Shown here: positions 1 to 9,030 of the stretch, one piece after another
How positions within the stretch are numbered: the first letter of the stretch is position 1
How the letters are laid out: each line of letters starts with the position of its first letter
Assembly (NCBI GenBank): GCA_022446985.1
Contig: JAKVBD010000058.1
Location: forward strand, 1 to 32,520
Source of the DNA: Lentisphaerales bacterium
Lineage (GTDB): Bacteria; Verrucomicrobiota; Lentisphaeria; Lentisphaerales; Lentisphaeraceae
Direction of reading: 5' to 3'
DNA: 32,520 nt
The notes under the pieces: model-generated
Seen by the model: only the letters and a program-made list of their open reading frames with translations
The model's database searches: none
What the model was told of the DNA's origin: nothing
Made by a program: the position numbers and the translations under genes

Positions 1-53
1 GTAAGTTCATCCTTGCCATTGCTTTGTTGACCTTTATTGGAATTTTTTTGTAA
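1..53 (+). CDS. Possible C-terminal end of a truncated gene
   Basis: Reading from base 3, sixteen codons are open and end at TAA 51-53. They encode a very hydrophobic tail (KFILAIALLTFIGIFL), as expected of a C-terminal membrane helix. The rest of the gene would lie outside the window. The stretch is short, so this could be chance; no function can be given. Confidence 0.25.
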   Translation, partial: KFILAIALLTFIGIFL

Positions 54-173
54 CCAATTCAATATTAATTAGATAACAGATAATGGCTTTTGTATCCAAC
101 TTAAACAATCATTATTTTAAGCTTAGATCTCAAGTGTAAAACTTTAGTGAGTAAACCGCCCATCACCTTGTTT

Positions 174-702
174 TCACCCAAAGTTTTTATCACTTCTTTT
201 AGTCCAATGATCTGCTAAAACTGCGATATTATTTTCATTTATCATAAAATTAATTGAGTCGCCAGAGGGACTGCCAGTATTGGGATAGTGTCTGTACGCA
301 TAAGATGTCCATGTGTACCTACCAGGATGCTTACCGCCCGGAGCTGGCCAGCCACCATATTTACTTGAATTATCTCTTGTATTGCACTGAACAACTTAGT
401 GAGTCCAGCCAGGGCAATAAAAGACCTTTGTATTCTCAATTATTTTTTCGCTCACAAGTATGCCAATAGATTTCGTTGCACCTCCACCAGTTCTTGTTAC
501 CCATTGGCCAGAAGTGTGATTTCTCCAAGTGGAATATGAGTTATTTACCTGGCTATATACTACTAGAGATTGATAGATTTGAGATTAATTACTGGCGCAA
601 ACCCCGACCTTAGCCTCTTCATATATTTTGACCAATGAAGGCATAAGTAAGGAGAGTAAAATGCTTATGACAGCCAAAATGACAAGGAGCTCATTTCTTC
701 AT
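174..702 (-). pseudogene. Decayed type IV prepilin-like (pseudopilin) protein
   Basis: A Shine-Dalgarno-like AGGAAG precedes ATG AAG AAA at 702. Sequence matching the prepilin helix (ELLVILAVISILLSLLMPSL) then follows out of frame with the ATG. The missing piece corresponds to the usual Phe-Thr-Leu-Ile before Glu5, so a small deletion in the signal segment is likely. From 692 down to 174 one frame carries recognisable family features: Lys-Ile-Tyr-Glu-Glu-Ala-Lys then Cys-Ala-Ser-Asn after the helix, a Lys-Val-Phe-Tyr-Cys-Pro motif, and Ser-Tyr-Ala-Tyr-Arg near the C-terminus. It is interrupted by TAA at 585-587 (probably from Leu TTA) and TAA at 396-398 (probably from Gln CAA). Intact relatives, abundant in Lentisphaerota and Planctomycetota, are pseudopilin-like surface or secretion proteins. 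This copy has start-region damage plus two nonsense codons and is almost certainly non-functional. Confidence 0.75.
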
Positions 703-854
703 AATCTTCCTCAGATCGTTTTAAATTTACCTTTTAAGGAAGACTAAAACAATTTTTTTGTAACAGAAGTAAAATCACTTTGTTAAAGATAGCTGTACGA
801 TGTGTGTTTGTTTTTACCCCTTAAGCTTCATACATAGAGTTTAATCATAAACTA

Positions 855-883
855 ATGTCAAAGGCGTATTAATAGCGTATAAT
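855..883 (+). promoter_or_regulatory. Candidate sigma-70 promoter for the ECF sigma factor gene
   Basis: A perfect TATAAT lies at 878-883. It is preceded, after a 17-bp spacer, by ATGTCA at 855-860, which matches TTGACA at four of six positions. Transcription would start near 890, about 40 bases before the ATG at 929. This is a motif match only. Confidence 0.45.
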
Positions 884-928
884 TGCAGGGACACGATTGG
901 GGTAGGATTCAGATGTGGAAATGATTAT

Positions 929-1534
929 ATGTTAGATAACCAAAATACCCGCCATACTTTACTGCAAAAGTTGCAGAAAGCAGAGACAGAAGATTGTTGG
1001 GATGATTTTGTCAAATACTATGAAGGTTACATTTATGTAGTGATTCGCAACTTTAATATTAAAGCAGAGGACAGTGAAGAGCTTTTACAGGATGTCCTTG
1101 TAAAGGTATGGAAAAATATTTCATCCTATGACTACGATAAAGATAAGTGCAGGTTTCGAACTTGGCTATGTGTAGTTATTCGTAATACCGTTTATAATTT
1201 CCTCGGTAAAAAATCCAGTCGAAATTCCAAGCAAAATGTTTGTTATGATGATGTTCTTGAGAAGTTAAATCTTATTTCAGATTCTGAAATTGATAAGATT
1301 TCTGAAAGAGAATGGCAAAACTATGTGGCCAATATGGCCTGGGAAAATATTAAAGGCGATTTTTCGGAACTCAGTCGAAATATTTTTGAGACTGCAATGG
1401 ATGAAGACATAAGTAATGTAGAAATAGCTCAAAAATACGATGTCGCCGAAAGCAGTGTACGTGTTTACAAAATGCGTGTACGAAAAGCAGTTTATAAAGA
1501 AATCGTAAGACTTAATAATGAACTTGGTGGTTAA
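929..1534 (+). CDS. ECF-type RNA polymerase sigma factor
   Basis: This 201-residue protein has the two-domain layout of group 4 (ECF) sigma factors. A sigma-2 region (about residues 25-95) includes the polymerase-binding/-10 recognition segment with SEELLQDVLVKVWKNI and FRTWLCVVIRN. A sigma-4 region (about 130-195) ends in a helix-turn-helix (NVEIAQKYDVAESSVRVYKMRVRKAV) that would contact the -35 element. No anti-sigma gene is adjacent. The next gene starts 6 bases after the stop and encodes a membrane kinase, the arrangement of kinase-linked ECF systems in PVC bacteria. Phosphorylation may therefore control this sigma factor, but that is inference. The start at 929 is the only ATG giving a full-length sigma-2 region. 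Confidence 0.88.
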   Translation: MLDNQNTRHTLLQKLQKAETEDCWDDFVKYYEGYIYVVIRNFNIKAEDSEELLQDVLVKVWKNISSYDYDKDKCRFRTWLCVVIRNTVYNFLGKKSSRNSKQNVCYDDVLEKLNLISDSEIDKISEREWQNYVANMAWENIKGDFSELSRNIFETAMDEDISNVEIAQKYDVAESSVRVYKMRVRKAVYKEIVRLNNELGG

Positions 1535-1540
1535 CTCTTA

Positions 1541-3586
1541 ATGCGCAAAGAAGAGAGTTATAAAAGGAATCTAGGTTCTCTTTTTCAAGAAGCTTATGAC
1601 GTAGAATCTACACCACTTATGGATTCACTTCGAAGTACTGAAGAGCATTTTAAGAACTTTGAATACTACAGTGAAGGTGGCCTCAAGATAATCCAACTTT
1701 GTATCGATAGTCGATCCAATCGAAAAGTGGCCATGGCGACCCTCAAAGACAACGAAGATCCAGAGAAATTGGAGGCATTTGTTAGAGAAGCTAAATTGAA
1801 TGCCGCTTTACAGCATCCAAATATTGTTCCGATATATGAAGTCGGTTTAGATAATGATCTCCCCTGGTTTACAATGAAATTTATTGAAGGTCGATCATTA
1901 GAAGAATTCGTATGTGATTTAGCATCCGGAAAAGATAACGAACTGACAGATTTAAATCATCGATTAGATATTTTTGTCAAAATCTGTGATGCTACAGCCT
2001 ATGCACATTCCCTAGGGGTTTTACACCTTGATTTAAAACCTGCTAATATTCGTCTTAGCGATTATGGTGATGTTGTGGTCTGTGACTGGGGCTTAGCAGA
2101 TGTTCTATCTTCGAAATGTGATGAATCTCTTTTAGAGTACTCTTCTATGGTCGAGTATAATCTGAATAATCTTACTATCGATGGAACTATCAAGGGGACA
2201 ATTGGCTATATGGCTCCTGAACAAACTTCTAAGACGGGGGTTCGTAAAGGTACGTACACAGATATATTTTCTCTCGGAGCTGTTCTATACTCATTATTAA
2301 CATTTGAAAAGGCTTTTAAAGGTGAGACTTTCGAAGACGTAATTTTGAAGACTGCCAATGCTGATTTTTTGAAGCCGTCTGCTATAAAAAGTGAAATTCC
2401 AATTTCGCTTGAAGCAGTTTGCTTAAAAGCTATGTCTTTGAAAGTGGAAGACCGTTATGCAAGCGTAAGTGATTTACAAAGCGATATTCTTGCATACAGG
2501 AATGGCTTTGCAACTGATGCGGAAAATTCTTCACTCGTTAAAGGTTTAAAACTTCTTTTTTTAAGACATAAAATAATTGGTTATCTATCAGTTTTTTTAA
2601 TAGTTCTCTGCTTGTCTTTAGTTTCACTTTTTGTGCATAACCTCAAATTGACTCAGGAGAATGCAGTCCAGCTTGCGGATAAATTGAAACTTGAAAAAGA
2701 GTATCATGAGAAAATAAATAAGGACTCTGCGCCCTTATTTTTTGCCAGTGCCAAAATAGCCTATCGAACTTCTAACATAAAAGATGCTTTAAGTTTTAGT
2801 TCTACGGCTGTTGAACTCGATCCTTCGATCAATGAAGCTTGGGAGATGAAAGGGAAGTGCCAATTTATCATTGAAGAGTTTTCTGCAGCTGTAGATTCCT
2901 TAAGAAGGGGCACGAGCTATGAGCTTTTAAAAATCGCTGAGCGATACCAAAAAATTAAGCCTGTCGATAAAGCTAGACTTCCAATTGGCGAATATTTAAA
3001 GTTGATGAGAGTGGTTAAAGATAAAGTTGGTAATGAAATTTATGGTCGAATGCTGAGCTATAAAGCTTATCAGAATATGACTATAGATGATCGTATGCAT
3101 TATGTACGTGAGGTATTAGACATGCATAACAGTAGAAAAGAGCAGGCCTTTAATTTCACCTTTGATCCCAAAAGTGGCCATCTTGATTTATCGAATAACA
3201 CATGGTTGAGAACTATACTTTGTTTGCAAAATTTTCCTGCGGTGAGTGTCGATTTATCCAAGACATCTATAAGTAATCTAATAGGTTTAAGGTCTGTTCC
3301 ATTAAAACATCTGGATATAAGCCATACAGATGTGGTCGAACTGCATACTCTTGAAAATCGTGAAATCAAGAGTCTTAATATTTCCTATACAGGTATACCT
3401 AATTTTGGACCAATAGCTGATTTTAATTTGGAAAAAGTGGATGTAAGTCACTCAGGAATAATCGGAGTTAATAGCATAATACGTCAGTTTAAAAGCATTA
3501 AAGAAATTACAGTTCATGATGGCCAGTTTGAAGAAAAGTATCTAAGGCATATTCCTGACAATGTAAAGCTTATTGTTGTCGAGTAA
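1541..3586 (+). CDS. Atypical membrane Ser/Thr protein kinase with TPR-like and LRR-like repeats
   Basis: This 681-residue protein has an N-terminal Hanks-type kinase domain (about 45-325). The catalytic loop is HLDLKPAN at 162-169 (Asp164 as base), the metal-binding motif is DWG at 182-184 in place of DFG, and the activation-segment end is APE at 225-227. The glycine-rich loop is poor, and the beta-3 VAxK motif reads VAMATLK at 63-69: Ala66 sits where the ATP-anchoring lysine belongs, with Lys69 three residues on. A transmembrane helix (about 344-366) follows. The outer C-terminal part has a TPR-like stretch (about 398-460) and then leucine-rich-type repeats (about 545-660; for example LKHLDISHTDVVEL). 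It probably senses an envelope signal and acts on the adjacent ECF sigma factor, which is inference. Its stop codon directly abuts the convergent AraC-type gene. Confidence 0.85.
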   Translation: MRKEESYKRNLGSLFQEAYDVESTPLMDSLRSTEEHFKNFEYYSEGGLKIIQLCIDSRSNRKVAMATLKDNEDPEKLEAFVREAKLNAALQHPNIVPIYEVGLDNDLPWFTMKFIEGRSLEEFVCDLASGKDNELTDLNHRLDIFVKICDATAYAHSLGVLHLDLKPANIRLSDYGDVVVCDWGLADVLSSKCDESLLEYSSMVEYNLNNLTIDGTIKGTIGYMAPEQTSKTGVRKGTYTDIFSLGAVLYSLLTFEKAFKGETFEDVILKTANADFLKPSAIKSEIPISLEAVCLKAMSLKVEDRYASVSDLQSDILAYRNGFATDAENSSLVKGLKLLFLRHKIIGYLSVFLIVLCLSLVSLFVHNLKLTQENAVQLADKLKLEKEYHEKINKDSAPLFFASAKIAYRTSNIKDALSFSSTAVELDPSINEAWEMKGKCQFIIEEFSAAVDSLRRGTSYELLKIAERYQKIKPVDKARLPIGEYLKLMRVVKDKVGNEIYGRMLSYKAYQNMTIDDRMHYVREVLDMHNSRKEQAFNFTFDPKSGHLDLSNNTWLRTILCLQNFPAVSVDLSKTSISNLIGLRSVPLKHLDISHTDVVELHTLENREIKSLNISYTGIPNFGPIADFNLEKVDVSHSGIIGVNSIIRQFKSIKEITVHDGQFEEKYLRHIPDNVKLIVVE

Positions 3587-4333
3587 TTAACAGACTTTTT
3601 CGAGAGATACTTCAGCTTTCATTTTTCTTTGGTATGCAGATGGAGTAATCCCTGTAACTCGCTTAAATTCACGTGTCATGTGACTTTGATCACTGAATCC
3701 ACAAAGAATCGAAACTTCACAGAAAGGTTTATCTGATCCAATTAGGTATTCTGCAACTTTCTTTAAACGCCTGGAAATTATGTAGCGCTTAGGAGTTAGA
3801 TTAAAGTCTCGTTTGAAGGTTCTTAAGAATGTACTATCAGACATATTCGACATTTCAGAAAGAGTGGTGATTTTTATATCTTTCATATAATTAGCATCGA
3901 TATAATCTAAAGCTTTCTTTAGTTGGTTTGATGTCCTAGTTGCTTCTCTAAGATTCAGCGCATCACGTGAAATTCCTATGACTGCATAGACTTTACCGTC
4001 ACTGTCTTTGATCGGGTATTTCGTCGTTAAAAACTTGGTGGTATGATTTGAGTTTAGAGTGTAGATAGCTTCTTCTTGATGAAATACAGACAACTCACCG
4101 TTGAGTATTTTTTTATCACCGATGGTATATACATCTGCCAGTTTTGCCCCAAAGATCTCAATGTCTGTTTTTCCGATAACTTCTTCTTTATCTTTAAGAC
4201 CAAATGTATTGAGGAAACATGTGTTAGCATTAAGGAAGGCTCCTTGTTTATCTTTGATAAAAACAAGGATATCTGTCAGGTAATCAAATATCTCGAAGTA
4301 TTCCGGGTTAAGACTGTTCATATATACCGCCAT
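3587..4333 (-). CDS. PAS domain-containing AraC-family transcriptional regulator
   Basis: The 248-residue protein combines an N-terminal PAS sensor fold (about 10-125) with a C-terminal AraC/XylS DNA-binding domain of two helix-turn-helices (about 138-240). PAS features include LTDILVFIKDKQGAFLNAN, EEVIGKTD and the terminal GKVYAVIGISRD. The signature end of the AraC domain (VSILCGFSDQSHMTREFKRVTGITPSAYQR) is well preserved. Small-molecule binding by the PAS domain would presumably control DNA binding; the ligand and targets cannot be read from sequence. ATG at 4333 is used here; an internal ATG at 4321 (MNSLNPEYF) is equally plausible because neither has a clear Shine-Dalgarno. Its stop (3587-3589) touches the stop of the convergent kinase gene. 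Confidence 0.85.
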   Translation of the reverse strand: MAVYMNSLNPEYFEIFDYLTDILVFIKDKQGAFLNANTCFLNTFGLKDKEEVIGKTDIEIFGAKLADVYTIGDKKILNGELSVFHQEEAIYTLNSNHTTKFLTTKYPIKDSDGKVYAVIGISRDALNLREATRTSNQLKKALDYIDANYMKDIKITTLSEMSNMSDSTFLRTFKRDFNLTPKRYIISRRLKKVAEYLIGSDKPFCEVSILCGFSDQSHMTREFKRVTGITPSAYQRKMKAEVSLEKVC

Positions 4334-4520
4334 TTGTTATATGGAAATTAATTTCAAATTTCATTTAAATATATAAGCCGGTCTGTTTATAGCTCTGTTA
4401 CAAACATCTTAAATTTTATAATAAAATTGTCATTTAGTATCTTTTCTTCATGTTTTTTGCTGAAAATAAACAAAATGAAGGTTCTTGCGGTTGAGGGTGT
4501 GAGGCCTAAGATCTAGGCAT

Positions 4521-4556
4521 AAAAAAAATCCCGAGTTGGTGCTCAACTCGGGATTT
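4521..4556 (-). terminator. Rho-independent terminator of the large dehydrogenase gene
   Basis: Bases 4526-4538 pair with 4544-4556 in a 13-bp stem around CCCGAGTTG/CAACTCGGG, with a 5-nt loop. Read on the minus strand it is followed by eight T residues (4521-4528). It lies 24 bases after the stop of the 1373-residue gene. Confidence 0.9.
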
Positions 4557-4579
4557 AAATCAGTTATAAGAAAATTTCA

Positions 4580-7500
4580 TTACTTATGAGGGTGCATTTT
4601 TAGTAGTTCTTTAGCAGAGAAGAAACCTTGCTTACTTTTAACCTCAGCTCTGACTTTCTTAACAGTTTCAGGTTTAATGGCTGGCGCTTTGTTACCGAAA
4701 GAGATTCTCACATAAGTAAGAACTGCTGCGATATCTTTGTCATTCAGCATACCTTCAAATGGAGTCATTGGTACCATTCCAGGGTATTTTTTACCTTTAA
4801 CTTCGATTGGGCCCATAAGGCCTTTAAGAGTTAGTTTGATAAGACGCTCTTCGCTACCATTTACCCACTTAGTGCCAGCTAATGGTGGGAAGCCAGCTGC
4901 TGAAAGACCTTCACCTTTGTGCTGGTGACAAGTACCACAGTGACCTTCGCGCTCATAGATTTCAGCACCTTTTAGGAATACTTTCTTATCGATACCTTTT
5001 GGAATCTTAACCTTTTTCTTTTTAGGTGCTGAAACACTTGTATTATTCAGGGCACTCTCAGCATATTTAAGAGTGTTTTTATTCCACTGATCCATGACAG
5101 CGGAGTTAGCTTTAGCGGCAGTTACGATTTGCTGACCATCAGCTTTTGCCATCCAAGATGCAGTAGTCATAGCGTTGTTCACTACTCGACCATGCTTGTC
5201 TTTCGCTGCTTTAACTAGAAGTTCTTTCTCGTTATCAACTTTATCCATGTTATAACGTAGAACGTTAACAGCAGCAGCTCTTACTTTGTGGTCTTTAGCA
5301 TTTAAAGCTTCGTTAAGTAGAGCAGTGTCAATTTTGTTGATACCCCAAGTAACATAAAGAGCTTCAAGAAGGTTCTTTTCGTAGTTCTTATCTGACTTGT
5401 TCAGTTTTGCAGCCCATGCTTTAGTTGCAGCTAGAACTTTACCTGCATCACGTCCGCGAAGTTCACGACGTGTACGGTAACGGGTTCTATACTCAGGAAG
5501 CTTTAAGTTCTCAAGTAATTCAGTAATAGATGCACCCGCAACTTTAGCTGGTTTTACTAAGGGTCTGCTTGGGTAAGTGATACGGTACACGCGGCCGTGT
5601 TTATGGTCACGGTAAGGGTCACGAGCATTGTGCTGCATATGGCCGATCAGTGTATTGTGCCAGTCAATAACATATAGAGAACCGTCTGGAGCGAACTCAA
5701 GGTCAACTGGACGGAAGTTGCCATCTTCAGATTTGAATAAATCTTGGCGATACTTAGCTTTGAAACCTGTACCATCTTCGATAATTTGGTGCTGTTTTGC
5801 ACCGCGGTAACCGATGTTGTTAGAGATAAGGACATCGCCTTGAACTTCGTCAGGGAAGTGACGGCTTGAAACAAACTCAACGCCAGAAGTTGGACGAACT
5901 TTGTCACCAGCAAGAATATCTTTAGCGCGAAGGTTTTGACCATACTTAGGTTTACTACGCACTGGATCCATCCAGGCAAATGAAGTACCAGATGTGAAAA
6001 GGAAGAAACTCTGACCAAATTCGTCATAAGCGATACCCCATGGGTTAGGGATACTTAGCTGAGCAGTTCTTTCAAGTTTACGCTTGACTGGATCGAAACG
6101 ATAGAAACCACCATTGTTACCGCGAACAGTGCCATAAGAAGTTTCAACAGAAGTGTTGAGGAAAACACCTTCACCCATAAGGAATGCACCTGATGGATCT
6201 GCGCAGAAAGCAGAGATAGCGTGGTGAGTATCGTGATCGTCAAAACCACTAAGGATTACTTCTCTTACGTCAGCTTTATCATCGCCATTAGTGTCTCTGA
6301 AAAGCTCAAGGTTAGTCCCCTGAGTGACATAAACACCTTCAGGAGCAAACTCGAAACCGATAGGAAGGTTTAGATTATCAGCGAAAATTGTCTGTTTATC
6401 AGCTTTGTAGTCGCCATCTGTATCTTCAAGAATAAGAAGCTTATCTTTAGGTTTGCCGTCACCTGGCATCCAGTGTGGATAAGACGGCATAGTCGCAACC
6501 CAAAGACGACCTTTGTTATCAAAACTCATCTGAACAGGATTCGCTAGGGCAGGGAATTCCTTCTCTGAAGCGAAGAGTTCCATCTTGTAACCTTCAGGTA
6601 GAGTCAATTTCTTCTGAGACTCAGGTCCAGAGATGTAAGCACTGCCATTTTTAGAGCTTGGCTTATAGTTAGTCTTAACTTCTGGAAGCTTATCAGTTTT
6701 TGCATCAAGTGAAGCGATGTCAAGCTTCTGACCTTTTAGAGCACTCCAGATAGCCTGATCACGAATAGCAGTAATCTGACGAATTTTCTTAATCTCGAAA
6801 GGATAGTTAGCTGGGCCGAATGGCTTATAACGACGGCCATTTACGTGAACACCATTTGGAATTTTAAAATCGTTGTGCCAATACCAGTTTTTGTCTTCCA
6901 CTGCAGCCTGAACTGCTTTACGATGAGCTTCAGACTTAACTGCTGATTTACCAAAAACACCATTGATAACTAGATTGGCAAACTTCTTGTAACCTTCGCC
7001 ATTTAGTTGAGAACCGTCAATTGTTAGTTCTTCTCCAGTAGAGAACCATTTAGCTGAAGGAGCGTAGGCATCGATGAATAGTACGCCATTCTTAGCTGCT
7101 ACTTCTTTCATTGCTGCTGTGTAAAGAGCAAGATTAGCATTTTGCTCAGCACCATTTGGGTAATCGTATTTCGCAGAAAGGTCCTGGAAAGCAATTGGCG
7201 AAACAAGTGCTAGTTGAGGAGCTGCTTTACCATTATACTTTTGAGAAAGAGTGTGCTTGATAAAAGCATCAAGTTCTTCTTTGTAATTAGCTATACCTGC
7301 TTCACCTCTGTAAGATTCTGTGTAACCGAAGAAAGCGATGATAGTATCGGCTTTAAGTCTGGTTAACCACTCATCTTCACTTTCTGCAAAACCGTTAGCT
7401 GCACTTGTTTTTTTGTCAGCATAGAATTTATCCGCACCAGGGAAAGCAAAGTGTTTATCCATTTTTCTGGAAGAGTGAGGTCTAAAACCAGGAGTATTAC

Positions 7501-8701
7501 CACCATCACACATATTTCTAATGAAAAGGTTTTTTTCAGGGTTTCTTAACTGAAGCTCAGTTTCGAAAGAACCGTAGTTCAGCATACGAGAACCAAGATT
7601 ACCACCGATTAGTAGAACACGAGAATCTTTGTTAAGCTTAAGTGCTTGTGGCGCAGATGCATTTGCAGTACCATCAGCTTTACCTGTGTTTGGCGCAGCC
7701 GGCTTGAGAACAAAGCCTGCAGGTGGAGTGTTCTTCTTGAATTTATTATTGCTGTAGAAAGTTGGGATAAATTCGCCAGGTAGAGTTACATCCAATTTAC
7801 TTGGAACAGAAAGTCCTACACTCCAGAAAACCGCATTGCCAACTAGGCGTCTTAGGTCTGCATCTGCAAGGTCAGTTGAAGAACCCATTGTCGTTGTAAA
7901 GACTTTATTTACAGTTCCGCTAGCGTGTTTATACTCTCTAGTCCATGCACATGGCTGCATAGGATTGTTTTTAGCATCTACAAGAGCTGAATCCGGCTCT
8001 AGAGTAGCTGTTACACCAGCGCGAAGAAGAATTGTAGTGTTGTGAGACATAGCTGGGTTAGCACCATATACATCTGTATCACCGAAAATTTCATCAACAC
8101 TATTTAAGATTGGGTTACTCTCAGCACCTTTCTCATGGAAAGTTCTTGTGCCTTCTTTCTTGTGCTTGCCGTGGTGGCTGACCCAGCTTTCACCCATGAT
8201 TTCACGGCCAAAGCCATTGTGCCAACCAGTTTCTTTTGGTGCTCTGAAGCTGTACTTTTGCCACTTGCTGTCTTTTGGGAACTTAAATGCATGAGTCGTA
8301 GTTCTTAAGCCGATAAGTGAAACACCGCGGTTGATTGCATTTTCGAACTTTTGCATTGTCTCATCGTTCCAGTTTCTGAAACGGATAGACATAACAAGTG
8401 AATCTGCAGAATCTAGAGCGCTTGGGTTTGATAAGCTCTTTTGATTGTTTGGGTCAACATTTCCCTTTGAATCTAATGAGAAAAGAACAGTACACTTGAA
8501 GCCTTGTTTAGCCATGATTTGTGCCATGAGTGGCATAGCTTCCTCGGAACGGTACTCTTCATCTCCCGCAAGGAAGACTATATGCTTTCCTTTTCCAGGG
8601 CCACCTTGACCTTCAAAGACAAGGTGATCTTTACCTTGAACAGAAGGAAGTAATAATGCCAGAACCAAAAGGAACATAGCAAGGCTCTTCTTTAGTGTCA
8701 T
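4580..8701 (-). CDS. Secreted multidomain fusion: ThuA-like, SGNH-like, PVC-type dehydrogenase, HEAT repeats, cytochrome c
   Basis: This 1373-residue protein starts with a signal peptide (MTLKKSLAMFLLVLALLLPSVQG), and the ATG at 8701 has a good AAAGGAGA ribosome site. Domains in order: ThuA-like/glutamine-amidotransferase-like (about 28-315); an SGNH-hydrolase-like fold (about 357-590); a PVC-type membrane-bound dehydrogenase beta-propeller (about 695-1090; typical LPEGYKMELFASE, GRLWVATMPSYPHW and FAPDGSLYVIDWHN); HEAT-like repeats (about 1120-1240); and a class I cytochrome c with CGTCH at 1255-1259 and a likely axial Met in MVPMTPF. In the SGNH part the nucleophile motif reads GGNLG instead of GDSx, and the usual DxxH block reads DGSQL, so esterase activity there is doubtful. 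The family is abundant in Verrucomicrobiota, Planctomycetota and Lentisphaerota and is thought to oxidise carbohydrates in the periplasm, passing electrons to the heme. The substrate is unknown. It is monocistronic, with its own terminator. Confidence 0.88.
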   Translation of the reverse strand: MTLKKSLAMFLLVLALLLPSVQGKDHLVFEGQGGPGKGKHIVFLAGDEEYRSEEAMPLMAQIMAKQGFKCTVLFSLDSKGNVDPNNQKSLSNPSALDSADSLVMSIRFRNWNDETMQKFENAINRGVSLIGLRTTTHAFKFPKDSKWQKYSFRAPKETGWHNGFGREIMGESWVSHHGKHKKEGTRTFHEKGAESNPILNSVDEIFGDTDVYGANPAMSHNTTILLRAGVTATLEPDSALVDAKNNPMQPCAWTREYKHASGTVNKVFTTTMGSSTDLADADLRRLVGNAVFWSVGLSVPSKLDVTLPGEFIPTFYSNNKFKKNTPPAGFVLKPAAPNTGKADGTANASAPQALKLNKDSRVLLIGGNLGSRMLNYGSFETELQLRNPEKNLFIRNMCDGGNTPGFRPHSSRKMDKHFAFPGADKFYADKKTSAANGFAESEDEWLTRLKADTIIAFFGYTESYRGEAGIANYKEELDAFIKHTLSQKYNGKAAPQLALVSPIAFQDLSAKYDYPNGAEQNANLALYTAAMKEVAAKNGVLFIDAYAPSAKWFSTGEELTIDGSQLNGEGYKKFANLVINGVFGKSAVKSEAHRKAVQAAVEDKNWYWHNDFKIPNGVHVNGRRYKPFGPANYPFEIKKIRQITAIRDQAIWSALKGQKLDIASLDAKTDKLPEVKTNYKPSSKNGSAYISGPESQKKLTLPEGYKMELFASEKEFPALANPVQMSFDNKGRLWVATMPSYPHWMPGDGKPKDKLLILEDTDGDYKADKQTIFADNLNLPIGFEFAPEGVYVTQGTNLELFRDTNGDDKADVREVILSGFDDHDTHHAISAFCADPSGAFLMGEGVFLNTSVETSYGTVRGNNGGFYRFDPVKRKLERTAQLSIPNPWGIAYDEFGQSFFLFTSGTSFAWMDPVRSKPKYGQNLRAKDILAGDKVRPTSGVEFVSSRHFPDEVQGDVLISNNIGYRGAKQHQIIEDGTGFKAKYRQDLFKSEDGNFRPVDLEFAPDGSLYVIDWHNTLIGHMQHNARDPYRDHKHGRVYRITYPSRPLVKPAKVAGASITELLENLKLPEYRTRYRTRRELRGRDAGKVLAATKAWAAKLNKSDKNYEKNLLEALYVTWGINKIDTALLNEALNAKDHKVRAAAVNVLRYNMDKVDNEKELLVKAAKDKHGRVVNNAMTTASWMAKADGQQIVTAAKANSAVMDQWNKNTLKYAESALNNTSVSAPKKKKVKIPKGIDKKVFLKGAEIYEREGHCGTCHQHKGEGLSAAGFPPLAGTKWVNGSEERLIKLTLKGLMGPIEVKGKKYPGMVPMTPFEGMLNDKDIAAVLTYVRISFGNKAPAIKPETVKKVRAEVKSKQGFFSAKELLKMHPHK

Positions 8702-9030
8702 TAATTTTCTCCTTTATACATATCTAGAAATAACCATAGCTAACTAGGCCACAAGTATACACAATTTGATATTATGAGTTCATCATCATTTTGAAAAGAA
8801 TCGTCATTTTATTGATAAAAATTACTTTCTAGGAGCTTTTAAATCGAAGGGATTAAGCTCAAAGATGGCAACTTTTTCCATATATGACGGGTGATGAATT
8901 ATAACTATATCGTCATGATCAATAGTGCTATACACGGATAGAAAGGCAAGAGTGACAACTTTTTTGAAAAAACTAATTAAAGTGGTTGAGTAGGGGAGAC
9001 AGAGTTTTATAAAACTTAAAATATATAGCC
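8702..9030. other. Intergenic region, no gene seen
   Basis: This AT-rich stretch separates the dehydrogenase gene start from the end of the first flagellin gene, both on the minus strand. It must hold the dehydrogenase promoter, but no convincing -35/-10 pair stood out, and no open frame with a ribosome site was found. Confidence 0.4.

Noticed and set aside
254..469. A 71-codon plus-strand frame
   Set aside because: It lies opposite the prepilin-like pseudogene, whose homology explains the sequence. The frame is a by-product.
4504..4518. Short palindrome GCCTAAGATCTAGGC between the AraC and dehydrogenase genes
   Set aside because: A 5-bp arm repeat next to a strong terminator can easily arise by chance; no second copy was found to support an operator.
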